Source: an uncultured Erysipelotrichaceae bacterium (lineage in GTDB: Bacteria; Bacillota_I; Bacilli_A; Erysipelotrichales; Erysipelotrichaceae). From it: a stretch of 35,903 nt of DNA. The notes beneath the pieces were generated by a model. That model ran no database searches, was not told the DNA's origin, and saw only the letters and a program-made list of their open reading frames with translations. The position numbers and the translations under genes were made by a program. Where the stretch lies: contig CAMCSA010000021.1 in NCBI GenBank assembly GCA_945877405.1, positions 1-35,903 on the forward strand, read 5' to 3'. This document shows, in pieces, positions 23,772 to 30,228 of this stretch; the stretch's first letter is position 1, and every line of letters starts with the position of its first letter.

Positions 23772-25130
23772 ATGAAAGGAAGCATGACAAATGGAAAGCC
23801 GTTTGGACTGATCCTCAGGTTTTCCATTCCACTACTGCTGGGAAATCTGTTTCAGCAGACCTATAACATGGTAGATGCGGCAATCGTCGGACAGACGCTT
23901 GGCGCGGATGCACTGGCGGCGGTCGGCTCTTCCAGCTCGGTACAGTTTTTTGTGCTTGGGTTTGTGATGGGGATGTGTGTCGGTTTTTCTGTTCCGGTTT
24001 CCCAAAGATTTGGAGCAGAAGATTATTCCGGCATGCGCAGATTCATTTTTTCAGGTTCCATATGGGCAGCTGTACTTGGTGGAACACTGACACTTGTCAC
24101 TTCATTATTGTGTGGAACCATTCTGCATGGACTGCAGGTGCCTGAAGACATCTTTTCCATGTCCTATTCCTATCTGCTGATCATCTTTCTTGGTATACCG
24201 TTTACGGTTCTTTATAACTATCTGTCCGGGATTCTGCGTGCCATTGGAGATTCAAAAACGCCATTCCTGTTTCTGGCAATGTCAGCGATCATCAATATCT
24301 TTCTTGATTTTTTCTGCATCATGGTATTGCATATGGGAACTGCAGGGGCAGCACTGGCAACCATTGTATCTCAGGCAATCAGTGGTATCTGCTGCCTGAT
24401 TCTGATCATCCGAAAATTTGAAATACTTCATATCCGCAAAGAAGATCGCATCTTTTCGTGGGAACTTTCGCAAAGATTACTTGTCATGGGAGTTCCGATG
24501 GGGCTTCAGTTTTCCATTACTGCCATCGGTTCCATGGTTATGCAGAGTGCCAATAACGCACTTGGAACACTGTATGTATCTGCCTTTACGGCAGGTATGA
24601 AAATCAAACAGTTCATGATGTGTCCGTTTGATGCCTTTGCTACGGCGGTATCCACCTTTGCTTCACAGAATTATGGTGCAGGAAAGATGGACCGCGTCAG
24701 ACAGGGAATCAGACAGGGAACAGCCATGGCTGTCGGTTATGGTGTGATTGCGGGTGTGATCATGATTCTGTTTGGCAGGACCATGTGCATGCTGTTTGTG
24801 GATGGTGGTAATACACAGGTATTGGATGCCGCCTATCTGTATGTATGCCGTATGGGTCTGTTCTGGTGGTCACTTGGATTTCTTAACACGGAACGTCTTT
24901 CCATACAGGGACTTGGATTTGCTGGAAAAGCAGTGTTTGCCGGTGTCATCGAAATGATCTGCCGCATTGTTGTGTCTTTTGTGTTTGTGCCGATGTTCGG
25001 ATATAACGCAATCACGTTTGCTGATCAGGTGGCATGGATCGGTGGCTGTCTGTATGTTGTTCCGATGTGTATTATGATTGTACGCAGACTGACAAAACAG
25101 ATGGAAATTGAAAATGCATTATTAAAGTGA
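23772..25130 (+). CDS. MATE family efflux transporter
   Basis: A 452-residue membrane protein with about 12 hydrophobic spans in two homologous halves. The N-terminal half has FSIPLLLGNLFQQTYNMVDAAIVG, the MATE signature for cation-coupled drug/metabolite export. I chose ATG 23772 (AGAGGTG upstream); an in-frame ATG further upstream lacks a ribosome binding site and would place a hydrophobic-poor extension first. Substrate unknown. It follows the copper operon terminator with its own candidate -10 (TATAAT near 23740), so it is probably separate. Confidence 0.9.
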   Translation: MKGSMTNGKPFGLILRFSIPLLLGNLFQQTYNMVDAAIVGQTLGADALAAVGSSSSVQFFVLGFVMGMCVGFSVPVSQRFGAEDYSGMRRFIFSGSIWAAVLGGTLTLVTSLLCGTILHGLQVPEDIFSMSYSYLLIIFLGIPFTVLYNYLSGILRAIGDSKTPFLFLAMSAIINIFLDFFCIMVLHMGTAGAALATIVSQAISGICCLILIIRKFEILHIRKEDRIFSWELSQRLLVMGVPMGLQFSITAIGSMVMQSANNALGTLYVSAFTAGMKIKQFMMCPFDAFATAVSTFASQNYGAGKMDRVRQGIRQGTAMAVGYGVIAGVIMILFGRTMCMLFVDGGNTQVLDAAYLYVCRMGLFWWSLGFLNTERLSIQGLGFAGKAVFAGVIEMICRIVVSFVFVPMFGYNAITFADQVAWIGGCLYVVPMCIMIVRRLTKQMEIENALLK

Positions 25131-25151
25131 GTCAGGGCAACCTGACTTTTT
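25131..25151 (+). terminator. Terminator after the MATE gene
   Basis: GTCAGG pairs with CCTGAC around GCAA, followed by five T. Confidence 0.85.
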
Positions 25152-25157
25152 GCATAC

Positions 25158-25183
25158 AAAAAATGCAGGAATCATTCCTGCAT
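25158..25183 (-). terminator. Terminator after the aldo/keto reductase-like gene
   Basis: On the minus strand a near-perfect palindrome with ATGCAGGAAT arms is followed by six T. Confidence 0.8.
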
Positions 25184-26037
25184 CAGAAATCACATGTATC
25201 CGGATCAATGTTATCCGGTCCGTAGTTTTTCATATTATCCAGAAACAGCATATCTTCTCTGGAAAGTGAGAAGTTCAGGGAATTGAATACATCGGAAAGC
25301 TCATTGATATCATTTCCCTGGCACAGTGGCAGTATGTTCTTTTCCAGAAGGTAGCGCGCACAGATCTGGCGTGGGGTAACGTGGTATTTATCAGCGAAGA
25401 TCTGCAGTTCCTTGCAGGAAAGAATCGCATCATGGTTTGGTGGGAGAAATCCGATTGTCTGGATTTTATGCTCATTGGCACAGTCAACGTTATCCTTGAA
25501 TGGGAAACCAGGATAAACACGTGCCTGGTTGGCCATCGGGGAGATTTCGGAATGCTCCAGAGTGAATTCGATGTGTCTAGCTTCGAAGTTGGCGACACCG
25601 ATGGCATGAACCTTACCGTTTTTGTACATTGTCTCCAATGCTTTCCATGTATCAGCCAGCGTCTGTTCATAATTGTCACGGTAACGGACAGGGTTTGGCC
25701 AGTTGATCAGATACAGATCGATATAGTCTGTGCCAAGTCGCTTCAGTGTATTTTCAAAAGCACGCAGAGTCTGATGATAGCCATGGCTGTTATTGTCCAG
25801 CTTGGCTGTCAGAAACAGTTCATACCTCTTCAGCCCGCAGTCCTTGAATGCTCTGCCTGCCGTTTTTTCCGCTTCTCCATCACATGCGATGTCAAAATGA
25901 CGGAAGCCGGCATGGATGGCGGTCAGGATATATTCGTAGTTCTTCTTTCCATGATCTTTATCTGCGCGGTATCCGAATACCGGAATGGTTACGCCATTAT
26001 GTAATTCTGTTGTAAGTGAGTTGATTGATGATGACAT
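25183..26037 (-). CDS. Aldo/keto reductase-fold protein with lost catalytic residues
   Basis: A 284-residue (beta/alpha)8 aldo/keto reductase homolog. Family landmarks are present: GFRHFDIA, LTAKLDNNSHGY with the catalytic Lys, and IDLYLINWPNP. The conserved Tyr (normally DTAxxYxNE) is Gly here (FDIACDGEAEKTAG). The conserved His of LIHWP is Asn. The NADPH-binding PKS near the C-terminus reads PLCQG. Asp and Lys of the tetrad remain. It is therefore probably not a standard reductase: a pseudoenzyme, a binding protein, or one with altered chemistry. GGAGGAATAAA precedes the ATG. It is divergent from a small ORF and a large palindrome. Confidence 0.85.
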   Translation of the reverse strand: MSSSINSLTTELHNGVTIPVFGYRADKDHGKKNYEYILTAIHAGFRHFDIACDGEAEKTAGRAFKDCGLKRYELFLTAKLDNNSHGYHQTLRAFENTLKRLGTDYIDLYLINWPNPVRYRDNYEQTLADTWKALETMYKNGKVHAIGVANFEARHIEFTLEHSEISPMANQARVYPGFPFKDNVDCANEHKIQTIGFLPPNHDAILSCKELQIFADKYHVTPRQICARYLLEKNILPLCQGNDINELSDVFNSLNFSLSREDMLFLDNMKNYGPDNIDPDTCDF

Positions 26038-26127
26038 TTTATTCCTCCGGAAACATTATACATATTCCGTGTGAACACACAATGAAAAGGTACAGGAAAA
26101 CATACAAATCATAAAAATTGTGACAAT

Positions 26128-26164
26128 AATTATTTACTGTACATGATCGTGTACAGTAATAATT
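26128..26164. promoter_or_regulatory. Large palindrome between divergent genes (candidate operator)
   Basis: TACTGTACA (26135-26143) and TGTACAGTA (26150-26158) are perfect 9-bp arms around TGATCG. Outer AATTAT and ATAATT arms extend it, with one unpaired T. A TTTACT/TAATAA promoter with an 18-nt spacer would lie over it. It most likely binds a dimeric repressor; no regulator gene is adjacent. Confidence 0.55.
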
Positions 26165-26221
26165 CAGAGATGAAGTATCATACAGTCATGGCAAGACAGC
26201 CGGAAAGCGAGGTAAAAAAGA

Positions 26222-26353
26222 ATGAATACCGATCAGAAAACGGAAAAGACAGGAATGGAAGTTTCAATCTGCCCTGAGGAGTTGAGCGATATGGAACTTT
26301 ACATCCGATTAAGAGACAGCTTTGACAGCCTTGTAATTCCCGACTGTCACTGA
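26222..26353 (+). CDS. Small ORF, 43 residues, unknown
   Basis: ATG at 26222, with GAGGT about 9 nt upstream, encodes 43 residues beginning MNTDQKTEKTG and ending IPDCH. It has two Cys, is acidic in the middle (PEELSDMELYIRLRDSF), and has no signal peptide or membrane span. A perfect terminator follows and a large palindrome precedes it, so promoter, RBS, ORF and terminator make a complete small unit. I recognise no family. A short overlapping ORF in another frame (start near 26189) lacks an RBS. Confidence 0.5.
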   Translation: MNTDQKTEKTGMEVSICPEELSDMELYIRLRDSFDSLVIPDCH

Positions 26354-26361
26354 CCGTACAG

Positions 26362-26397
26362 AAAAATCATGCTTTCCCCTTGCGGCATGATTTTTTT
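26362..26397 (+). terminator. Terminator after the 43-codon ORF
   Basis: ATCATGC (26366-26372) pairs with GCATGAT (26385-26391), extended by A/T pairs and followed by a seven-T run. Confidence 0.85.
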
Positions 26398-26429
26398 ATT
26401 GGCATACTTTCTGTAAAGAGGTAATGGGT

Positions 26430-26651
26430 ATGGTGACAGTGAAGAAGGGAATATACAGACATTTTAAAGGAAATCTGTATGAAGTCATCGGCATGGCAAA
26501 ACACAGTGAAACTTTAGAGGAAATGGTTGTATACAGAGCATTGTATGGAGAGGGTGGTTTGTGGGTAAGACCTGCATCCATGTGGAATGAAACAGTAGAA
26601 CGCGATGGTGTGGTATATCTGAGATTTACATGGATCAAGGACAGCGAATAA
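26430..26651 (+). CDS. DUF1653 family protein
   Basis: A 73-residue protein with the DUF1653 pattern: YRHFKGNLYEV, then AKHSETLEEMVVYRALYG, WVRP and an aromatic end. The family is a small soluble beta-barrel-like protein of unknown function, widespread in bacteria. I prefer the ATG at 26430 because AAGAGG ends 8 nt before it; the in-frame ATG at 26424 would have only 2 nt spacing. Confidence 0.85.
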   Translation: MVTVKKGIYRHFKGNLYEVIGMAKHSETLEEMVVYRALYGEGGLWVRPASMWNETVERDGVVYLRFTWIKDSE

Positions 26652-26711
26652 ACACCAGAAGATACCTGTATAATTATGTGAAATAATGTGATGGAAAATG
26701 TGCGCGTTTCA

Positions 26712-26741
26712 TTGAAATTCAGTTACGATTGTTGGTATACT
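26712..26741 (+). promoter_or_regulatory. Promoter of the EAL-domain gene
   Basis: TTGAAA (26712-26717), 18 nt, TATACT (26736-26741), with TGG directly before the -10 (extended -10). Confidence 0.65.
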
Positions 26742-26802
26742 GAATACATCTGATAAATCAGTTACGTCTGACTGTGATAATGGACAGGGAAGAGGTGCCT
26801 TT

Positions 26803-28473
26803 ATGGAATGTGCAATTACACCCGAAAGAAAACGGTATCTGGATGAGCTTTTTGATGCTATGCAGATAGCTGCAGAAGGTTATTATGTGTATGTCTGCGA
26901 TCTTGCATATGATTATTCCAGATGGTCTTTGGAAGCCATTGCGCATTTTGATCTGCCTGGAGAATACATGGTCGGATGCAAGGATCTCTGGGGTAATCTG
27001 ATTTTCCCTGGAGATCAGGATGTGTATCTGAAAAGCATTGATGATATTTTTGCGGGCGTGGCAAAGCATCATGACATGCAGTATCGTGTCAGAAACAGAG
27101 ATGGGCAGTATGTTGTGTGTACATGCAGGGGAACGGTAATTCATGACGAAAGCGGTAATCCTGTTTATTTTGTCGGTACGATTCAGAATAACGGTATTAA
27201 CATCAGTATGGATTCTTTGACGGGATTACAGAATCTGTATGGTCTGTTTTCTCATCTGGATGGCCTTTATCAGAAACGGACAAAGGCGAATATTATGATG
27301 ATCGGTATCCGTCATTTCTCTACAGTCAATGAGATGTGGGGTTATGATTTTGGGAATATGGTCATTCATAAGGTGGTACAGGAGCTGAAACAGATCTTTG
27401 TGAATGATGGTATTCTGTTTCGTGGAGATGGTGTCCGATTCATACTGCTGAGCAGATCTTTGAGTATGGAACAGCTGTGTTTGAAATATGAAGAGGTATG
27501 CAGACGTATCAGTGCTGAACTGGAAATGGATGGTTATCATCCTGATCTGGATATCTCTGGCAGTGCACTTGAAATCAGTACTTTTGATGTAAAGCCTCAG
27601 GCAATGTATTCCTGTCTGAATTATGCATATACCATTTCCTGTGAACAGGGCAATGGGCAGCTGCAGATCTTCCGCAATGAAGTTGATCAGAACAGAACTG
27701 ATCTGATGACCCTCATCAATGTGATCAGAAGAAGCATTGAACATGACTGTGAAGGTTTTGTCCTGTATTATCAGCCAATTATGAATGCGGAAACAGGTAC
27801 GGTGAGTGGTTGTGAAGCACTGTTGCGCTGGTACAATCCTGAATATGGTCTTGTTCCTCCTAATCGTTTTATACCTGTGATTGAAAATGATCCATCGTTT
27901 TTCCGACTTGGTGAGTGGATTCTGCGCAAGGCAATGGAAGATGCAAAACCATTCCTGAAAAACCATCCGGATTTTGAATTGAACGTCAATATTTCCTATA
28001 ATCAGCTGAAACGTGCCTCTTTTGTGGAAACGGTCAGACGTAATCTGGAAATAACAGGTTATCCGGCAAAGAATCTTTGTCTGGAGATCACGGAACGGTG
28101 TCGTCTGCTGGATATCAGACGTCTATCGCTGATCGGTACACAACTGCAGGAAATGGGAGTACATTTCGCAATTGATGATTTTGGTACAGGTTATTCCTCG
28201 GTAGGCATTCTCAAACAGCTGAAATGTGATGTAGTAAAAATTGATAAGATGTTTGTGGATCATATTGCATGCAGGGATGAAGATGCAAGGCTGCTCAAGG
28301 CATTGAATGAAGTGGCAATGATTCATGGGTCTACGGTCTGTGCGGAAGGGGTTGAGACACAGGAACAGTGTGAAATCATCCGTAAGTGTGGAATCCACAC
28401 GGTCCAGGGATACTACTTCTCAAAACCTGTACCGTTAGAAACATTTCAGGAAAAATACGTAACAGAGAAATAA
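26803..28473 (+). CDS. PAS-like/degenerate GGDEF/EAL cyclic-di-GMP phosphodiesterase
   Basis: A 556-residue soluble signalling protein. Residues ~1-130 look like a PAS-type sensor. A GGDEF-fold domain (~135-290) follows; its signature reads RGDGVRF, so it should not make cyclic-di-GMP. The EAL domain (~300-550) has EALLRW, NVNIS, EITERC, DDFGTGYSS, KIDKMF, AEGVET and QGYYFSKP, all the usual metal and catalytic positions, so hydrolysis of cyclic-di-GMP is expected. The degenerate GGDEF domain may bind GTP as an activator, as in some relatives. It is next to a tRNA and an orphan HPt gene. No membrane segment is seen. Confidence 0.9.
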   Translation: MECAITPERKRYLDELFDAMQIAAEGYYVYVCDLAYDYSRWSLEAIAHFDLPGEYMVGCKDLWGNLIFPGDQDVYLKSIDDIFAGVAKHHDMQYRVRNRDGQYVVCTCRGTVIHDESGNPVYFVGTIQNNGINISMDSLTGLQNLYGLFSHLDGLYQKRTKANIMMIGIRHFSTVNEMWGYDFGNMVIHKVVQELKQIFVNDGILFRGDGVRFILLSRSLSMEQLCLKYEEVCRRISAELEMDGYHPDLDISGSALEISTFDVKPQAMYSCLNYAYTISCEQGNGQLQIFRNEVDQNRTDLMTLINVIRRSIEHDCEGFVLYYQPIMNAETGTVSGCEALLRWYNPEYGLVPPNRFIPVIENDPSFFRLGEWILRKAMEDAKPFLKNHPDFELNVNISYNQLKRASFVETVRRNLEITGYPAKNLCLEITERCRLLDIRRLSLIGTQLQEMGVHFAIDDFGTGYSSVGILKQLKCDVVKIDKMFVDHIACRDEDARLLKALNEVAMIHGSTVCAEGVETQEQCEIIRKCGIHTVQGYYFSKPVPLETFQEKYVTEK

Positions 28474-28481
28474 TGGCTGCT

Positions 28482-28510
28482 AAAGGCTTTGTGCAATGTA
28501 CAGAGCCTTT
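28482..28510 (+). terminator. Hairpin after the EAL gene
   Basis: An 11-bp stem (28482-28492 with 28500-28510, with one T-G pair) lies 8 nt after the stop. It lacks a T run, so termination is uncertain. The following 28511-28589 shows nothing recognisable. Confidence 0.45.
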
Positions 28511-28589
28511 GTGATCGTTGTGGGGTGATTTTCTGTACAGTGGAATTTACATTTTCAATTCAGAAGAGAAAAAATAATTTAAAAAAGTG

Positions 28590-28618
28590 TTGCATTCCTT
28601 ATACATGTATCATATAAT
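28590..28618 (+). promoter_or_regulatory. Promoter of tRNA-Lys
   Basis: TTGCAT (28590-28595), 17 nt, TATAAT (28613-28618). Near-consensus. Confidence 0.85.
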
Positions 28619-28637
28619 AATCGAGCACAAAGGAAAT

Positions 28638-28713
28638 GACTTCTTAGCTCAGTTGGTAGAGCAACTGACTCTTAATCAGTGGGTCGAGGGTTCGAGTCCC
28701 TCAGAGGTCACCA
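28638..28713 (+). tRNA. tRNA-Lys (anticodon CTT)
   Basis: A full cloverleaf: acceptor GACTTCT with AGAGGTC, D arm TAGCTCAGTTGGTAGAGC, anticodon stem ACTGA/TCAGT around CTCTTAA (anticodon CTT, reading AAG), T arm with GGTTCGAGT. The 3' CCA is encoded. A terminator follows. Confidence 0.97.
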
Positions 28714-28718
28714 TCGAA

Positions 28719-28746
28719 AAAAACTGTCAGGAATGGCAGTTTTTTT
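28719..28746 (+). terminator. Terminator after tRNA-Lys
   Basis: AAAACTGTCA pairs with TGGCAGTTTT around GGAA, with one T-G pair and a seven-T run. Confidence 0.8.
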
Positions 28747-28842
28747 GTGCTTTATGGCGGGAGAATATCGCTTTTTATGTGAAATCGTGGTTAAATAGGA
28801 TCATATATATGATATTGATATGGAAATAAAAGGTGTGCGCAT

Positions 28843-29202
28843 ATGACAATCGAAGAATGTTATGAAAAAATCGGTGGGAATTTTGCTGAAGCAAAGGAAA
28901 GACTGATCAATGAGAAGATGATTAACCGTTTTGTCGGGATGTTTTTGAAAGACCAGAGTTTTGCAGAACTGAAAACAGCAATGGAAGCGGGTGATCGTGA
29001 AGCGGCTTTCAGAGGTGCACATACATTAAAAGGTGTATGTGGGAACCTGAGCTTTACGGCACTGTTTGAAAAAGCAAGTGAACTGACAGAATCACTTCGG
29101 AACAATGATTCTGAGATTTCTGAAGAAGCTCGTGTTTTATTTGTAAATGTAGAACAGGCTTACCGGAATACAGTTGAAACCATTCAGGCTTATATCGGCT
29201 GA
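28843..29202 (+). CDS. Stand-alone histidine phosphotransfer (HPt) protein
   Basis: A 119-residue four-helix HPt protein. The phosphorylated His lies in AHTLKGVCGNLSF, the HPt signature (HTLKG). HPt proteins relay phosphate between receiver domains of hybrid kinases and response regulators. No kinase or receiver gene is nearby, so its partners are elsewhere, or it serves the EAL protein. AAAGGTG precedes the ATG. A palindrome ATCATATATATGAT (28800-28813) lies upstream and may be regulatory. Confidence 0.88.
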   Translation: MTIEECYEKIGGNFAEAKERLINEKMINRFVGMFLKDQSFAELKTAMEAGDREAAFRGAHTLKGVCGNLSFTALFEKASELTESLRNNDSEISEEARVLFVNVEQAYRNTVETIQAYIG

Positions 29203-29206
29203 TTCA

Positions 29207-29237
29207 GATGCTCCGCAATCATGGAGCATCTTTCTTT
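29207..29237 (+). terminator. Terminator after the HPt gene
   Basis: GATGCTCC and GGAGCATC pair around GCAATCAT, followed by TTTCTTT. Confidence 0.85.
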
Positions 29238-29368
29238 ATATTACAATGGAAAAAGAAATGCGATGTTGATAGGCAAAGCATAACTTCCAGTACTGTCAAG
29301 ACTGTACTTTTATAAAATATTCCTTATACTGAAAATCAGCCGGGGGAAACATGATTTTTCCTACATTG

Positions 29369-29531
29369 TGATATAAGGGAGTTCTGATTTGCAGTTTCTG
29401 TTGTGAAAGCTCGGTACGGCTGAGAATCCTGATGAGGCTCAAAGAACACCCACCTCTACAGAAGAGGGAAATATATCAACCTTCGGCTCATTGGACTGAT
29501 TACCCTGTATGACTGTCATACAGGGTTTTAT
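29369..29531 (+). ncRNA. Candidate structured RNA, unassigned (6S-like architecture possible)
   Basis: A closing stem TGATATA (29369-29375) with TATATCA (29472-29478) encloses a second stem GGGAGTTCT (29377-29385) with AGAACACCC (29443-29451, one mismatch), then a hairpin with arms CCTCT and AAGAGG. About 23 nt after the closing stem is a strong terminator ending near 29531. Candidate -10 elements (TATAAA, TATACT) lie at 29310-29336. No plus-strand ORF is in range, so it is not an obvious leader. It is not tmRNA, SRP RNA or RNase P by their signatures. 6S RNA is possible from size and shape but not shown. Confidence 0.5.
29502..29531 (+). terminator. Terminator of the candidate RNA
   Basis: ACCCTGTATG and CATACAGGGT pair around ACTGT, followed by TTTATAAT. 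It converges on the tRNA-Thr terminator. Confidence 0.8.
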
Positions 29532-29540
29532 AATACAAAA

Positions 29541-29563
29541 GAAAAACTCTGCATCTGCAGAGC
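29541..29563 (-). terminator. Terminator after tRNA-Thr
   Basis: On the minus strand CTCTGC pairs with GCAGAG around AGAT, followed by TTTTTC. Confidence 0.75.
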
Positions 29564-29569
29564 CTGAAG

Positions 29570-29642
29570 TGCCGACTACCGGATTCGAACCAGCGACCTA
29601 CTCATTACGAATGAGTTGCTCTACCAGCTGAGCTAAGTCGGC
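29570..29642 (-). tRNA. tRNA-Thr (anticodon CGT)
   Basis: A full cloverleaf on the minus strand: acceptor GCCGACT with AGTCGGC, D arm TAGCTCAGCTGGTAGAGC, anticodon stem ACTCA/TGAGT around TTCGTAA (anticodon CGT, reading ACG), T arm GGTTCGAATC. The 3' CCA is not encoded, unlike tRNA-Lys nearby, so CCA must be added enzymatically. Confidence 0.97.
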
Positions 29643-29653
29643 ATTACCCCGAT

Positions 29654-29682
29654 ATTATACTCAAATTGAAGCAGGACTTCAA
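29654..29682 (-). promoter_or_regulatory. Promoter of tRNA-Thr
   Basis: On the minus strand TTGAAG (29682-29677), 17 nt, TATAAT (29659-29654). It overlaps the stop codon of the gene upstream. Confidence 0.8.
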
Positions 29683-30155
29683 TCAGAAATAAAACTGACG
29701 ATCGGGATTCCACCTTCCTGGGGATTGTTGTTGGTCAGCTGTAATGGATGGTCGTCACCATCATTGATCTGTGCCAGTACGGTCCATTCACCTGCGTTCA
29801 GCTGTTTACGTGGGATGTTTCCCTGCAGGATGATGAGATCCTTGTTTTCAGTCTGAACAGTTTTGCTTTTCATCATGATGGTGTTGTTTCCATCGGTAAT
29901 AACCCACTCTCCATATACTGAATCATCAACATGATTTATGGATACCTCAATGGAAAACATCAGTGTGTCCTTTGCCCAGTTATATGCTGCATCCGTAGCG
30001 ATGATGCCTGCCTGTGCCTGTTGTGAGGTTACATGTAATGGTATGGCGATAATATCATGGATGCGGTTGCGGACGCTTTGTGCATACAGGAATGCACAGG
30101 CAAAAGCAATGGAAAGGGACATCCAGAAAACAGTTTTGAAATGTAATTTCTTCAT
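29679..30155 (-). CDS. Exported or membrane-anchored small protein, unknown
   Basis: 158 residues. An N-terminal KK followed by a hydrophobic stretch (about residues 8-26) is a signal peptide or anchor; no lipobox Cys is seen. The rest is a beta-rich domain (WAKDTLMFSIEVSINH, YGEWVITDGNNTIMM, GNIPRKQLNAGEWTVLAQI), typical of an Ig-like extracytoplasmic domain. I do not recognise a family. Its start lacks a ribosome binding site, and TAAGAT lies 7 nt before the ATG, so the transcript may be leaderless. Divergent from the EIIB-ROK gene. Confidence 0.7.
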   Translation of the reverse strand: MKKLHFKTVFWMSLSIAFACAFLYAQSVRNRIHDIIAIPLHVTSQQAQAGIIATDAAYNWAKDTLMFSIEVSINHVDDSVYGEWVITDGNNTIMMKSKTVQTENKDLIILQGNIPRKQLNAGEWTVLAQINDGDDHPLQLTNNNPQEGGIPIVSFISD

Positions 30156-30202
30156 ATGGACTATCTTACAACAAAAAAAGAAGAGTTGGAACGATCTTAT
30201 TT

Positions 30203-30211
30203 TGATATACT
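30203..30211 (+). promoter_or_regulatory. Extended -10 of the EIIB-ROK gene
   Basis: TGATATACT: TGn plus TATACT. No convincing -35. GAGGGA at 30215-30220 is the ribosome binding site for ATG 30229. Confidence 0.45.
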
Positions 30212-30228
30212 GTAGAGGGATAAATCTT

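Noticed and set aside
26189-26278. A 29-codon ORF starting at the ATG near 26189, overlapping the 43-codon ORF
   Set aside because: No ribosome binding site, and it ends within the better supported ORF.
29429-29471. CTGATGA and GAAA blocks reminiscent of a hammerhead ribozyme core inside the candidate RNA
   Set aside because: The stem II closing pair is missing (G before GAAA), and no NUH cleavage site sits next to a full stem III and stem I. The blocks look like chance.
29938-30228. N-terminal extension of the EIIB-ROK reading frame
   Set aside because: It runs antisense through the divergent 158-residue gene and both promoters; the ATG at 30229 has the RBS and -10.
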